Shown: positions 8,675 through 18,808, counted from the stretch's first letter. The stretch is 64,000 bases of DNA from Teredinibacter haidensis (GCF_014211975.1 NZ_CP060084.1:1240001-1304000), one strand, 5' to 3'. Notes: generated by a model not told the origin, from the letters alone. A program made the numbers and translations.

Positions 8675-10174
8675 CTAAGCCAAGTACAGTACGGCAACAA
8701 ATCCAACGCCACCTAATACAAAGGTGTACGGCAGAGCCATAAGGACCATCTTCCCATAGGAAAGCCGAATGAGTGGCGCAAGAGCAGATGTTAGCAGGAA
8801 CAGGAAGGCTGCCTGACCATTGGGGGTCGCCACGCTTGGCAGGTTGGTGCCCGTGTTAATCGCTACCGCCAGCAAGTCGAAATGTTCCCGGGTGATATCT
8901 CCTGCCAGAAGCGCACTTTTTATCTCTGTTATATAAACCGTCGCAACAAAAACGTTGTCGCTGATCATGGATAAAATGCCGTTGGCGACAAAGAACATGG
9001 GGCCTTGCAGCTCGGGGCTTAGGTCTAGCAGAAGATGAGTGATCGGTTGAAATAGGTGCTGATCGTGAATAACGGCAACAATGGAGAAGAAAACTACCAG
9101 TAGTGCGGTAAAAGGCAGGGCCTCTTCAAATGCATGGCCAATCCGGTGCTCTTCGGTGATGCCATTGAAAGCGGTGAGCAGAATAATGACAGCCAGGCCA
9201 ATCAGTCCAACTGCTGCTAAGTGGAATGCCAAGGCAATTACCAGAAATAGGGTACCAAGAGCTTGAACGACTAGCTCAATTTTTTCGTTATTCGTACGCT
9301 TGGCTGACTCTTTGCGGTCGAAGTCCTCAAGAATCTCGCGCACACGATCGGGAAGAAGGGCGCCGTAACCAAATATTTTAAACTTTTCAACCACAACACA
9401 GGTGATAAGACCTGCAACTAGAGCCGGCATGGATACTGGTGCCATCACCGTAAAGAACTTAATAAAATTCCAGCCCGCCTGCTCTGCAATTAACAGGTTC
9501 TGCGGCTCACCAACCAAAGTGCAAACTCCTCCAAGGGCTGTCCCCACTGCGCCATGCATAATCAGGCTGCGTAAAAATGCGCGAAAGGCGTCAAGGTCGT
9601 TGCGGTGTTGATCGTCTACTTTTCCGTCATCCGAATGGTCGTGGTCAACGTTTTTGTGTCCACCAGAGGCGAAGCGGTGATATACCGAGTAGAAGCCTAC
9701 TGCTACGGCAATCAGTACAGCGGTAACTGTAAGCGCGTCTAAAAATGCCGATAACACTGCTGCAACCAGAGAAAACAACAATGACAGTATGATTTTTGAG
9801 CGAACGCCGAGCAATATCTTGGTAAACACGAACAGCAGCAAACTTTTCATAAAGTAGATGCCGGCAACCATAAACATCAATAGCATGATGACTTCAAAAT
9901 TGGCTTCAGTTTCATGTAAAACGGATTCTGGTGATGTCATACCCAGCATGACCGCTTCAATTGCCAGCAATCCACCCGGCTGCAGTGGGTAGCATTTAAG
10001 CGCCATTGCGAGCGTGAAAATAAATTCCAGTATTAGTACCCACCCGGCAACGAACGGATTTACGGCAAATAAAACAGGGTTTATTAGCAGAAATGCGATT
10101 ATTGTTTGTTTATACCAAGTGACGGACGGGCCAAGAAAGTTTTCGGCGAGCGCGTTTAATGGTTTTAGTGGCAT
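8675..10174 (-). CDS. nhaB: Na+/H+ antiporter NhaB
   Basis: A 499-residue inner-membrane secondary transporter exchanging internal Na+ for external H+. About ten to twelve hydrophobic segments are visible. The N-terminus ('NFLGPSVTWYKQ', 'NPFVAGWVLILEFIFTLAMA', 'ALKCYPLQPGGLLAIEA') closely follows E. coli NhaB. The open frame reaches 10204, but ATG 10174 has AAAGGA at good spacing and gives the family N-terminus. Regulation is not visible. Confidence 0.94.
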   Translation of the reverse strand: MPLKPLNALAENFLGPSVTWYKQTIIAFLLINPVLFAVNPFVAGWVLILEFIFTLAMALKCYPLQPGGLLAIEAVMLGMTSPESVLHETEANFEVIMLLMFMVAGIYFMKSLLLFVFTKILLGVRSKIILSLLFSLVAAVLSAFLDALTVTAVLIAVAVGFYSVYHRFASGGHKNVDHDHSDDGKVDDQHRNDLDAFRAFLRSLIMHGAVGTALGGVCTLVGEPQNLLIAEQAGWNFIKFFTVMAPVSMPALVAGLITCVVVEKFKIFGYGALLPDRVREILEDFDRKESAKRTNNEKIELVVQALGTLFLVIALAFHLAAVGLIGLAVIILLTAFNGITEEHRIGHAFEEALPFTALLVVFFSIVAVIHDQHLFQPITHLLLDLSPELQGPMFFVANGILSMISDNVFVATVYITEIKSALLAGDITREHFDLLAVAINTGTNLPSVATPNGQAAFLFLLTSALAPLIRLSYGKMVLMALPYTFVLGGVGFVAVLYLA

Positions 10175-10204
10175 GACATTTGATCCTTTAGAGAAATTCC
10201 CCAT

Positions 10205-10670
10205 CGGGGTTAAAATTTTACGAAAAACGAATACGTTAAGAATAGCCTAATCTTGCCATAATCTGGCGCATTGTATGGTAACGGAGGTATACGAGAACTC
10301 GTTTGTGGGTACTTAACTTCCATATTGGAGTTTGAGAGCTGACGTAATCTATGGACATCCATATCGGGACGACAATTTGGACTAGATCTTAATAAAAATC
10401 AACTGCTATCAGATACTTAGCGTATGGAAGGGGCCTTGGCCTTGAATCGGCAAAAAAAGTAAACCTTTTTATTGCCGCCTCAATTGGCATGACGCAAATA
10501 ACAACATAAAGGTTTTGGAGTAATCCCCTGCCACTATGTCGAGATCTTTACTTAAGGTTGAGAGGTAACTCTTAGAAAATTAAAGACTTTTTCGTAAACC
10601 ATATTATACTTGTAGGGCTTTTTACCCATTTTTTGGTTAATTCCAAAGCTGAACCAAGGAAAGTAACCCT
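10205..10670. other. Intergenic region upstream of nhaB and fimL
   Basis: Divergent promoter region with no gene seen. An AT-rich imperfect hairpin with GGCAA…TTGCC arms lies near 10450–10477. AAGGA at about 10655 serves the GTG start of the next gene. Confidence 0.4.
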
Positions 10671-12401
10671 GTGAAGCCAGATACGGATTCCGTTAAATTT
10701 CAATCGCTCAATATGGTGCGTGATGAGCTCGTGGCAACAATAGACGAGTCTGCGCGCAACCTGGAGCAGTTTGTAACCCAGCAAGAAGACAGCGATGCAT
10801 TGCAGAGCTGTATTAACGGTATACGCCAAATTGTGGGTATTCTCCGGTTAATCCAGTTTGGAGGGGCCAGTCTTTTAGCGGAAGAATTGCTGATTACCGC
10901 AACCGATATTTCACCTGGGAACAGTGGATCTCATTTTGATAAACAGCTTGAAGTGATCTCGAATACTTTTTTCGTCTTAACGCGTTACCTTGAATACATA
11001 CAGCAGGTCGAACGAAATATCCCCGTTTTGCTAATACCTCAAATTAATGAGCTTAGAAAGTTACGCTCGGAACCTGCGCTTTCGGAGTGTCATTTCTTTC
11101 ATATCGATTTGGGGCAGAGCCCAGCCATACCTGCGTTCGAGCCCTTTCCCTTAAACGGGACTTCTTTCACACAAATGGTCAAGCGGCTTAGGCAGATGTA
11201 TCAAATCGGTTTGCTCGGTCTGATGCGCGAACAGCAAATCAAGAACTCGCTGGCTATGATGCGGCGGGCAATGATTCGTATGCAGCGCATTTCTGGTCAT
11301 TCACAGCCCTTAACCCTGCTGTGGTGGCTCGCAAATCTTTCGCTTGAGGCGATGCATACTGAAGGGATGGCTATTCTGGAAACCCGCAAAATACTGTTTT
11401 CCCGGATTGACAGGGTGCTGAGGCAAATTCAGGTAAACGGTGAGGCGGCGCTTAAGGCTGCTCCACCCCGGGCATTGCTGAAAGAGCTAGTTTATTTACT
11501 GGCGCTTTCCGGAAAGGCGTCGTCAGAGATTACCGCCATTCGGGAAAGTTACGGGATATTGGGGTTTTCTCTCAACGATAAGGATTTAACTAATGAGCGT
11601 GATGCCCTAAACGGCCCCAGTGCACATACGGTAATGTCGTTAGCCAATGTGCTGCAAAGCGAATTGGAAGGCACGAAGCGCGTACTCGAAAATGCAGCGC
11701 AGAGCAGCAGTCAAAAAATAGATGATATTGACGAGTTTATCGCCAACCTGCAAAAAATCGCCGAAATTTTGTCGGTTGTTGGGTTGGTTTCGCCGAGCAA
11801 TATTCTGAGGGAAGAAATTAAACGGATTCAGCTGTGGAAACTCGATCCCGACGCACCGGATAACAGTGAGTTGGCTGATGTAGCGAATACACTTTTGTAC
11901 CTGGAAAGCGCTGTCGCTGCGCTGGAGTCTGCCAAACTGTCCGACGAAAAACTGGCAGAGGCCAATAAGATTGCGCAGCAGGAAATTATTGCCTCCAGCG
12001 AGCTTTCAGAAGCTGGTCGGATCGTTGTCGAAGAGTGCGAGGCCGGTCTCTCTCTCACCAAGCGTGCTTTAAGTTCCTTTGTTGATTCGAATTATGATAT
12101 CGGGCATATCCGCAATATAGCTAAAACGCTCAATACCGTTCGTGGCGGCATGATTATGTTGAAAAGAGATCACGCTGCAGATGTTTTGGCGCGCTGCGTC
12201 AGTTTTGTAGAAGATGTTCTAATGGATCAGGAGCAGCCCGCTGCACTAAAAGAGTTGTTGGAAACCTTTGCTGATGCCATCGTATCTATCGAGTACTATC
12301 TAGACTCTGCCACATCGTCGTTGCAAATGGACGAATCCGTATTAAAAATTGCTGATGAGAGCCTCGAAGCATTAGGTCACGCGGTTTATGGAGAAAGTTG
12401 A
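10671..12401 (+). CDS. fimL: FimL-like protein (Hpt-like, type IV pilus/twitching regulation)
   Basis: A 576-residue, mostly helical soluble protein resembling Pseudomonas FimL, itself a homologue of the N-terminal part of the chemotaxis-like kinase ChpA. FimL supports type IV pilus function and cAMP/Vfr signalling. The N-terminus ('LNMVRDELVATIDESARNLE', 'INGIRQIVGILRLIQFGGAS') has the Hpt-type helical pattern, but the phosphorylatable HxxKG motif is absent, as in FimL. The start is GTG 10671 with AAGGA upstream. The gene order fimL–nudC–membrane protein–sohB matches Pseudomonas and supports the name. It overlaps nudC by 14 bp. Confidence 0.78.
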   Translation: MKPDTDSVKFQSLNMVRDELVATIDESARNLEQFVTQQEDSDALQSCINGIRQIVGILRLIQFGGASLLAEELLITATDISPGNSGSHFDKQLEVISNTFFVLTRYLEYIQQVERNIPVLLIPQINELRKLRSEPALSECHFFHIDLGQSPAIPAFEPFPLNGTSFTQMVKRLRQMYQIGLLGLMREQQIKNSLAMMRRAMIRMQRISGHSQPLTLLWWLANLSLEAMHTEGMAILETRKILFSRIDRVLRQIQVNGEAALKAAPPRALLKELVYLLALSGKASSEITAIRESYGILGFSLNDKDLTNERDALNGPSAHTVMSLANVLQSELEGTKRVLENAAQSSSQKIDDIDEFIANLQKIAEILSVVGLVSPSNILREEIKRIQLWKLDPDAPDNSELADVANTLLYLESAVAALESAKLSDEKLAEANKIAQQEIIASSELSEAGRIVVEECEAGLSLTKRALSSFVDSNYDIGHIRNIAKTLNTVRGGMIMLKRDHAADVLARCVSFVEDVLMDQEQPAALKELLETFADAIVSIEYYLDSATSSLQMDESVLKIADESLEALGHAVYGES

Positions 12402-13185
12402 AAGAGGCTGCCAGCCTACCTCGGTAAGTGAGTCTGCAATCGTTATTTTACAGTCAAAATTTCTTCTCACAAAAAACGATAACAGTGAATTTATATTTCC
12501 TGTCGAGAGTTTATTATCCCTGGGCACGACGGTGTTGCGGCAATATAGCCTTGGTGAAAACCCTGTAATTGTCGAGGTCACCGATGACTCTTGTGCAGAG
12601 GGATTTGAGTGGCGAGATCTCCGGCAAATACTTAGCAGTGTGGAGCCCTCGCTGTTCAAGGTTGCCAGTAAAACGATACAGTACAGCCGATGGTTAACGG
12701 ATCACACGTATTGTGGTCGTTGCGGACAAAAAACGCTTTTGGATTCGATGGAACCAAGGCTTTATTGCGAGTGCTGTAAGCTGGATGTTTACCCCAGAAT
12801 ATCTCCCTGCGTGATCGGCCTAATTCAAAAAGGCGACCAGTGTTTACTGGCGAGAGGAGAACGGCACCCAGATATTTTCAGTACCTTGGCCGGGTTTATC
12901 GAGCCCGGTGAAACACCAGAAGAGGCTTTTGCTCGCGAAGTAGCAGAAGAGGTGGGGGTTTCCATTACCAATATACGCTATGTGGGCGCTCAAACCTGGC
13001 CGTTCCCTAGTCAGTTGATGCTGGGCTATACGGCTGACTATAAGCATGGTGATCTTATTATCGACGAAAAAGAAATTCTTGAAGCCGGGTGGTTTGATGT
13101 CGATAACTTGCCCTCGATCCCGTCGGAGCGTACGATCGCCGGGCAATTGATTCGAGCCTTCGTTAAAAGCAAAGCAAGTCATTAG
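12388..13185 (+). CDS. nudC: NAD(H) pyrophosphatase / RNA decapping Nudix hydrolase
   Basis: A 265-residue Nudix enzyme that splits NADH to NMNH and AMP and, in E. coli, removes 5'-NAD caps from RNA. A zinc ribbon with two CxxC pairs ('CGRCG' and 'CECC') lies near residues 110–131. The Nudix box is 'GFIEPGETPEEAFAREVAEE' near residue 170. The family signature SQPWPFPxS appears as 'AQTWPFPSQ', a mild variant. It overlaps the end of fimL, suggesting translational coupling. Confidence 0.93.
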   Translation: MEKVERGCQPTSVSESAIVILQSKFLLTKNDNSEFIFPVESLLSLGTTVLRQYSLGENPVIVEVTDDSCAEGFEWRDLRQILSSVEPSLFKVASKTIQYSRWLTDHTYCGRCGQKTLLDSMEPRLYCECCKLDVYPRISPCVIGLIQKGDQCLLARGERHPDIFSTLAGFIEPGETPEEAFAREVAEEVGVSITNIRYVGAQTWPFPSQLMLGYTADYKHGDLIIDEKEILEAGWFDVDNLPSIPSERTIAGQLIRAFVKSKASH

Positions 13186-13193
13186 GAGAAGCT

Positions 13194-13850
13194 ATGCTCT
13201 ACAGTGGATTCGTTGGACTGATTATATTGTTGTCCCTCGCTGCCATTTATTTCGGCCTGAAAATGATGGGGCGCGGGAGGTGGCTACTTGCCTGGATGAG
13301 AGGAACGTTTGGAATAGGGCTTCTTGTTGGGGCGGTATTGCTTGGCCTGCTAAGCTTGGATTTGCTCAGCTATAAGCTATTGTTGGAAAATAAACCACTG
13401 GGAACCATTAGTTTCAGCAAGCTTGCAGATCAGCATTACACTGCCAAGCTAACGCTTATCAATGAAGGCACGGAGTTGGAATACCCGATTTTCGGTGATC
13501 AGTGGCAAATTGATGCCCGTATCATCAGTTGGACCGGAGCGCTTAAAATGTTGGGTGCCAAGCCGGGTTATCGCCTCGATCGCCTGAGCGGACGATACTA
13601 TTCCTTGGAGGATGAACACCGCAAGCAACGTAGCATTCATCAGCTAGCCAGTAGTGAATATTGGGTTGATATTTGGAGCTGGCTACAGAATGACAGTGGG
13701 TTTGTTCCTCTCATTGATGCCACTTACGGAAGTGCCACGTACTTACCAATGGACGATGGTGCGTTTTATGAAGTTTCACTTAGCAGCAGTGGGCTGCTAG
13801 CAAAGCCAATGAATAAAGTCGCTGAGAATGCCGTAGAGCATTGGCGTTAA
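13194..13850 (+). CDS. Inner-membrane protein of unknown function
   Basis: A 218-residue protein with two hydrophobic segments at the N-terminus (about residues 2–21 and 35–60), then a ~150-residue soluble domain. AGGAG lies 6–7 bases before ATG 13194. The position between nudC and sohB is the same as that of a conserved hypothetical protein in Pseudomonas. It probably belongs to the fimL-to-sohB transcription unit. I do not recognise an enzymatic motif. Confidence 0.72.
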   Translation: MLYSGFVGLIILLSLAAIYFGLKMMGRGRWLLAWMRGTFGIGLLVGAVLLGLLSLDLLSYKLLLENKPLGTISFSKLADQHYTAKLTLINEGTELEYPIFGDQWQIDARIISWTGALKMLGAKPGYRLDRLSGRYYSLEDEHRKQRSIHQLASSEYWVDIWSWLQNDSGFVPLIDATYGSATYLPMDDGAFYEVSLSSSGLLAKPMNKVAENAVEHWR

Positions 13851-13875
13851 TACTGTAAATAGACGGAGTCTTATC

Positions 13876-14958
13876 TTGGAATTTTTATATGAATATGGCC
13901 TTTTTTTTGCGAAAAGCGTCACGATTGTTATCGCTATAGGCGCTGTCGTGGCTGTTATAGCGGCCACAAGCCTTAAATCGCACGGCCATAGTAAAGGTCA
14001 TATTGAAGTCAGTAAGCTTAATGAAAAATATGAAGATATCGTCGAGGGGATTAAGTCGGTTGTTATCGATGAAGAGACATTAAAGCTCGAAGAAAAGGAA
14101 AGGAAGAAACAGGCGAAGATCGATAAAAAAGCCGCAAAAACGAAAGCGAAAGCTGAAAAAAAGAACAAAACCGAGCTTGTTGAAAATACTGAAGAGAATG
14201 TCAAAAAGCGCGTTTTCGTTACTGATTTCGACGGCGATATTAAAGCGTCGGCAACGGAAGAGTTACGTAAGGTAGTAACGGCAATTTTGTCTCTTGCTAG
14301 CGAGCATGATGAAGTTGTTGTGAAACTCGAAAGTCAAGGTGGAATGGTACACAGTTATGGCTTGGCTTCCAGTCAGCTTTCCAGAATTACCGCAAAGGGT
14401 ATTCCATTAACGGTTTGTGTCGATAAAGTTGCTGCGAGCGGTGGTTATATGATGGCATGTGTGGCCAATAAAATTATCAGTGCACCTTTTGCTATTATTG
14501 GCTCTATTGGCGTTGTTGCGCAGCTGCCTAACTTTCATCGGTTGCTGAAAAAGAACAATGTTGATTATGAAATGTTTACGGCGGGTGAGTACAAGCGCAC
14601 CATAACGATGTTTGGCGAAAATTCGGAGAAAGGCCGCAAAAAGTTTGTTGAGGACCTGGAAGATACTCATGTTCTTTTTAAAGACTTTATCCGTGAGAAT
14701 CGCTCGGTCGTGGATGTGGATGCGGTTTCAACCGGGGAAATCTGGTTTGGTACGCGAGCTTTAGATAAAAAGCTTATAGATGAAATCCAAACATCGGACC
14801 AATATTTGATGGATGCGTGTGTTGATTCTGATGTGTTTGAAATCACCTATATTGAGAAGAAATCGCTGCCAGAAAAATTCGGATTGAGCGTGGAATCGGC
14901 ACTAGACAATGTTTTTACCAAAACACTACAAAAGTTAAATAATAAAATTTTCAGTTAA
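13876..14958 (+). CDS. sohB: SohB-type S49 peptidase, membrane-anchored
   Basis: A 360-residue S49-family serine protease. One N-terminal membrane segment (residues 8–32) is followed by a very Lys/Glu-rich linker (about 60–115) and the protease domain. The likely nucleophile Ser is in 'DKVAASGGYMMAC' and the general-base Lys in 'FTAGEYKRTITMFG', the Ser/Lys dyad spacing of this family. The start is TTG 13876 with GGAG about 9 bases upstream. The last four bases overlap the convergent antiporter gene. Confidence 0.9.
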   Translation: MEFLYEYGLFFAKSVTIVIAIGAVVAVIAATSLKSHGHSKGHIEVSKLNEKYEDIVEGIKSVVIDEETLKLEEKERKKQAKIDKKAAKTKAKAEKKNKTELVENTEENVKKRVFVTDFDGDIKASATEELRKVVTAILSLASEHDEVVVKLESQGGMVHSYGLASSQLSRITAKGIPLTVCVDKVAASGGYMMACVANKIISAPFAIIGSIGVVAQLPNFHRLLKKNNVDYEMFTAGEYKRTITMFGENSEKGRKKFVEDLEDTHVLFKDFIRENRSVVDVDAVSTGEIWFGTRALDKKLIDEIQTSDQYLMDACVDSDVFEITYIEKKSLPEKFGLSVESALDNVFTKTLQKLNNKIFS

Positions 14959-16139
14959 TCTCGTCTTAACTTATCGGAAACGGCTATAGGGTTCGGGAAG
15001 TTAAAGATCACAATATAGCTGGAAATTACGAAAGTAAAGATAGCCGCTGTTTGAATAAGCAAGGATGCTTTCTCTCCGATCAACCCTGTCGTTGTCGCAA
15101 CAAAGACAATGAGCAGGGAGAATTCACTGATTTGCCCCAAACGAAAACCAATATCCCAAGCTAGCGCTGGCCTTTCACTTTGCTGCCGAAGTAACCCGTA
15201 AAAGACCAAGGGCTTAGCAATTAAAATCATCCCCGCATAAATTGCCGCGAACAGAAGTATTTCTGGCAGTAGTATAATGTTGAGCTGAGCTCCCAGGCTA
15301 AAGAAAAAGAGTACGAGGAAAAAGTCGCGCAGCGGTTTCAGGTTTAAGGCTATATATTGGGCGATCGGACTGGTGGCAATGGAAATACCCGCTATAAACG
15401 CCCCAATTTCAGCCGACAAATAAAGAAGCTCTGCCAGCTCCGCCAGCCCTAGGCACCATCCAATAGCGACTAGGAAAATATATTCATGGAAGCGGTCGAA
15501 TCGTGCGATCAGTTTTATCAGAACAAATTTTACGAAAAGAAAGGCGCAAGAGACTAAAATCGGAAGGGCGATGATGGCGATACCGAGTTGGGTAAATTCC
15601 ACAGAGCCGCTTTTTCCACTGATTAGAATCATCAGGCAAATAATGGCGATAAAATCCTGCAGCAACAGCAGGCCAATCATTAATTCACCCGTGTGTTTGT
15701 GATGCAGTACGGTGGTAGGCAGTAGTTTGATTCCAATAATTGTACTGGAAAACATCGAAGCCATGCCGATAGCTGTAGCTTCCATAAGTGTGAAGCCAAA
15801 AACTAATCCTAGCCCCAAGCCCAGCAGCGCAAAGACAGTGCTGCTAATTACCGCAATATGGGTTGCGCTGCGCAATACGGCTAGTAGAGCGCGAGGCTGC
15901 ATATCTAGGCCTAGCAAAAATAGCAGGAAAATAATGCCGATCTCGGATATTTCGGCGATATGTGAAACGTCTTTAACAACGGAGAAACCGTAAGGGCCTA
16001 AGAGTACGCCAAGCGCAATATAGGCGACTAAGAGTGGTTGACGGGTATAAAGTGCTACTGACGCAAGAACTGCAGCGCCACAAAAAATCGCAAAAAACGC
16101 ACTAAAAATTTGTCCTTCCATAAGGGAAATGGCCGCCAT
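14955..16139 (-). CDS. Kef-type monovalent cation/H+ antiporter (CPA2)
   Basis: About 394 residues with some eleven hydrophobic segments and the Na_H_Exchanger pattern ('LGVLLGPYGF', 'EIGIIFLLFLLGLDM', 'LYLSAEIGAFIAGISIA'). It would move K+ or Na+ against protons. The cytoplasmic TrkA-N (RCK) domain of KefB/KefC is missing, so gating must differ. Start choice is uncertain: ATG 16139 or 16121 fit the family; the longer frame from GTG 16229 adds an unusual N-terminus. Confidence 0.85.
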   Translation of the reverse strand: MAAISLMEGQIFSAFFAIFCGAAVLASVALYTRQPLLVAYIALGVLLGPYGFSVVKDVSHIAEISEIGIIFLLFLLGLDMQPRALLAVLRSATHIAVISSTVFALLGLGLGLVFGFTLMEATAIGMASMFSSTIIGIKLLPTTVLHHKHTGELMIGLLLLQDFIAIICLMILISGKSGSVEFTQLGIAIIALPILVSCAFLFVKFVLIKLIARFDRFHEYIFLVAIGWCLGLAELAELLYLSAEIGAFIAGISIATSPIAQYIALNLKPLRDFFLVLFFFSLGAQLNIILLPEILLFAAIYAGMILIAKPLVFYGLLRQQSERPALAWDIGFRLGQISEFSLLIVFVATTTGLIGEKASLLIQTAAIFTFVISSYIVIFNFPNPIAVSDKLRRD

Positions 16140-16253
16140 TAATCCAACTGCTAGTCTATCATTGTTGCAGTAAAGGCGTTTAAAGAAAAGAGTGGCGAAG
16201 AAGTGGTGGATTATAGAGGAGGCAGCCACCGATGAAGGCGACTGCCGTAGGCC

Positions 16254-16751
16254 CTAATTCCGGCGACGAAATAACGGTTGGGGCTCATCAATAGCGGCTT
16301 GGTATTTCACAGAAAAATCTTCCAGACTTTCCAATGCCGATTCCACGTCAATATCTTCAGAAAGTTCAAAGCTGTTAACGCCACATCGAGCGAGGTAGAA
16401 CAGCTGATCCTGAATAAAATTACCGATGGCGCGAATTTCGCCTTGGTAATCATAAGTCTCCCGAAGTGAGCGTGCTATGGAAAAGCCTCTACCGTCGGTA
16501 AAAGCTGGAAAATCAATACAAACTAGAGGGGTTTTATCCAGGATGGTTTCTAAAGTCGAGGACTCATTATCCGTGCTAATCCACACGGCATTAAGACTGG
16601 TGCCTTTTGTATCTTTGGCAAAGGCTTCGAACTCGGGTAACGGGAGTATGTAGTTTCCCTGCGCGAGATCTGCCTGCTGGCACTCTTCCGCTGTACGTAA
16701 TATGCGCCAGTTATTCTCTGATAGTACCGAGTCTTTAATTAGCTTTCGCAT
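16254..16751 (-). CDS. DUF934 protein linked to assimilatory sulfite reductase
   Basis: A 165-residue DUF934-family protein ('FPAFTDGRGFSIARSLRE', 'GEIRAIGNFIQDQLFYLARC', 'GVNSFEL'). The family is routinely encoded next to the single-chain sulfite/nitrite reductase, as here, where the first 17 bases overlap the end of that gene. It is thought to assist sulfur assimilation; its molecular role is not established. Confidence 0.88.
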   Translation of the reverse strand: MRKLIKDSVLSENNWRILRTAEECQQADLAQGNYILPLPEFEAFAKDTKGTSLNAVWISTDNESSTLETILDKTPLVCIDFPAFTDGRGFSIARSLRETYDYQGEIRAIGNFIQDQLFYLARCGVNSFELSEDIDVESALESLEDFSVKYQAAIDEPQPLFRRRN

Positions 16752-18399
16752 ACACTCGCTCCTTAAATGAGGTTATACCGATACGATGGTAGGTCTCGCC
16801 GAAGCTTTCTTCCTCGTTGCGATACTCAACATAGACATCAACCAGCTGACGAATGACCCTGGACATTTCTTCCCGAGAGAATGATGGGCCTAGTACTTTC
16901 CCGAGAGCGGCATTGTTACCTGAACGACCGCCGAGCTGTACCTGATAGAATTCCTCGCCTTTTTTGTCAACACCTAGTATGCCGATATCGCCGATATGGT
17001 GGTGGCCACAGGCGTTCATACAACCGGAGATATTCAAATCCAAATTGCCGAGATCGTATAGGTAATCCAAATCATCAAATTCACGCTGGATGGCTTCAGC
17101 TATCGGGATAGATTTGGCATTTGCCAGAGAGCAGAAATCGCCACCGGGGCAACAAATCATATCAGTGAGTGTGCCGATATTGGGGGTCGCAAATCCGGCA
17201 GGTTTCAATTCCGACCATAACGAGAATAATTGGTGGACCGGCACATCGGCCAGGACAATATTCTGTTCGTGCGTTGCTCTAACTTCGCCAAATGAATATT
17301 TGTCTGCAAGCGTCGCGATGAGTTCTAGCTGCGCGTCAGTGATATCTCCCGGTGGAATACCAACTGGCTTTAACGATAAGGTCACGGCTCTATAACCGGG
17401 CATTTGGTGGCCGAAAACATTACGTGAAAGCCAGTTGCCAAAGGCCTTGCTCCCCTTTACTTGATTTGCCAGTTGTTGTGCTTCTTCCTGTTCGGTAAAT
17501 TCTTCGTAATCAGGTGTAGTGAAGAAGCTTTTGGCCCGTTTAATTTCTTTATCGGTAAGCAGTGTTTGACTATCGCGAATTTTTTCCCATTCATGTTCAA
17601 CCATTTGGCTGAAGGCTTCGGGGCCTTTGGCCTTTACTAGAATCTTGATTCTCGCTTTGTATTTGTTGTCGCGACGACCGTGCAAATTGTAGATACGCAG
17701 GATGGCTTCCAAATACGTCAACAAGTCTTGTTCTGGGAGAAACTCTCGAATAACACTGCCAATAATGGGGGTTCTACCCAAGCCTCCACCCACCAACACC
17801 TTAAAACCAATACTGCCGCCTTCCTGTTGGATCAATTGCAGGCCAATATCGTGGAAATGGATGGCAGCACGATCATCTTTACTACCGGAAACGGCGATTT
17901 TAAATTTGCGCGGCAGAAAGGCGAATTCTGGGTGGAAAGTAGACCACTGGCGGATGATTTCGCAGTAGGCGCGCGGATCGACAATTTCATCCGGTGCGAC
18001 ACCGGCGAACTGATCGGATGTCACGTTGCGGATACAGTTACCGCTGGTTTGTACCGCGTGCATTTCAACTTCAGCGAGTTCCGCGAGAATGTCGGGCACT
18101 TGCTCTAGTTGCGGCCAGTTCAATTGAATGTTTTGGCGAGTCGTTACGTGGCAATAGCCCTTGTCGTAGTATCGACAGATATGAGCGAGCTTTCGTAACT
18201 GCCTTGAGTTCATCATGCCGTATGGAACGGCAATGCGCATCATTGGTGCCAGGCGCTGAATGTAGAGACCATTTTGGAGGCGAAGGGGTAAAAACTCGTC
18301 TTCCTTTAGCTTGCCTGCAAGGTAGCGTTCGGTTTGACCTTTAAACTGAGCGGCGCGCTCTCGGATAATCTGGTGGTCATGTTCGTCGTAAACGTACAT
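16735..18399 (-). CDS. cysI: Ferredoxin-type sulfite/nitrite reductase (siroheme, 4Fe-4S)
   Basis: A 554-residue hemoprotein that reduces sulfite to sulfide (or nitrite to ammonia). Cluster and siroheme ligands are visible as 'MICCPGGDFCSLA' and 'ISGCMNACGHHHIGDIG' in the C-terminal third. The two half-repeats typical of the family are present ('MNSRQLRKLAHI…', 'FGEVRATHEQNIV'). The adjoining DUF934 gene favours sulfite reduction. No CysJ-type flavoprotein is nearby, consistent with another electron donor. Confidence 0.93.
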   Translation of the reverse strand: MYVYDEHDHQIIRERAAQFKGQTERYLAGKLKEDEFLPLRLQNGLYIQRLAPMMRIAVPYGMMNSRQLRKLAHICRYYDKGYCHVTTRQNIQLNWPQLEQVPDILAELAEVEMHAVQTSGNCIRNVTSDQFAGVAPDEIVDPRAYCEIIRQWSTFHPEFAFLPRKFKIAVSGSKDDRAAIHFHDIGLQLIQQEGGSIGFKVLVGGGLGRTPIIGSVIREFLPEQDLLTYLEAILRIYNLHGRRDNKYKARIKILVKAKGPEAFSQMVEHEWEKIRDSQTLLTDKEIKRAKSFFTTPDYEEFTEQEEAQQLANQVKGSKAFGNWLSRNVFGHQMPGYRAVTLSLKPVGIPPGDITDAQLELIATLADKYSFGEVRATHEQNIVLADVPVHQLFSLWSELKPAGFATPNIGTLTDMICCPGGDFCSLANAKSIPIAEAIQREFDDLDYLYDLGNLDLNISGCMNACGHHHIGDIGILGVDKKGEEFYQVQLGGRSGNNAALGKVLGPSFSREEMSRVIRQLVDVYVEYRNEEESFGETYHRIGITSFKERVYAKAN

Positions 18400-18808
18400 T
18401 GATTAGATATACCTAATTTACAGTTGTGTGACATGTAGCATCCAGCGATAAACTGTTGCCACAAGTAGGCGTTATGACGAAAGCGTTACGACTGAATGCT
18501 GCCAAAAAGGAGCGCAAGGATACAGTAATTCTTTTAAAGCTGCGAGTATAAGAGGCTCTCTGGCTGTCGTTGGTTTGGTATAAAAAACTGTGGGAGTGTA
18601 GGGTTATTCGCACCTTGACACCAATTTACCCATGCGGTGGGTTAATTGGTGTCAAGGTTCACATTATTCACTGTCGTTAGAGTTAATTAATGTTAAGGCA
18701 CTTGCAGATTATAATGAGTTGAGATTGAATGTAGTCGGTGGAGCATATTTCGCACAGCGAAAATTGCTTGTTAATCGTACTCTAGATATAAAAAGAAAGG
18801 GGGAGACG
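18400..18808. other. Divergent intergenic region between cysI and the small membrane protein gene
   Basis: Holds the cysI promoter side, the large inverted repeat at 18612–18658, and the leader of the 38-codon gene. The open frame from 18632 into that gene begins inside the inverted repeat and I do not accept it as coding. Confidence 0.5.
18612..18658. repeat. Large inverted repeat (21-bp arms, 5-base loop)
   Basis: The left arm ACCTTGACACCAATTTACCC and the right arm are reverse complements over 21 positions with a single mismatch. There is no T tract, so it is not a standard terminator. It could be a protein-binding site, an RNA hairpin in the leader of the small membrane protein gene, or a palindromic repeat element. 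Only this copy is seen in the window. Confidence 0.75.
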
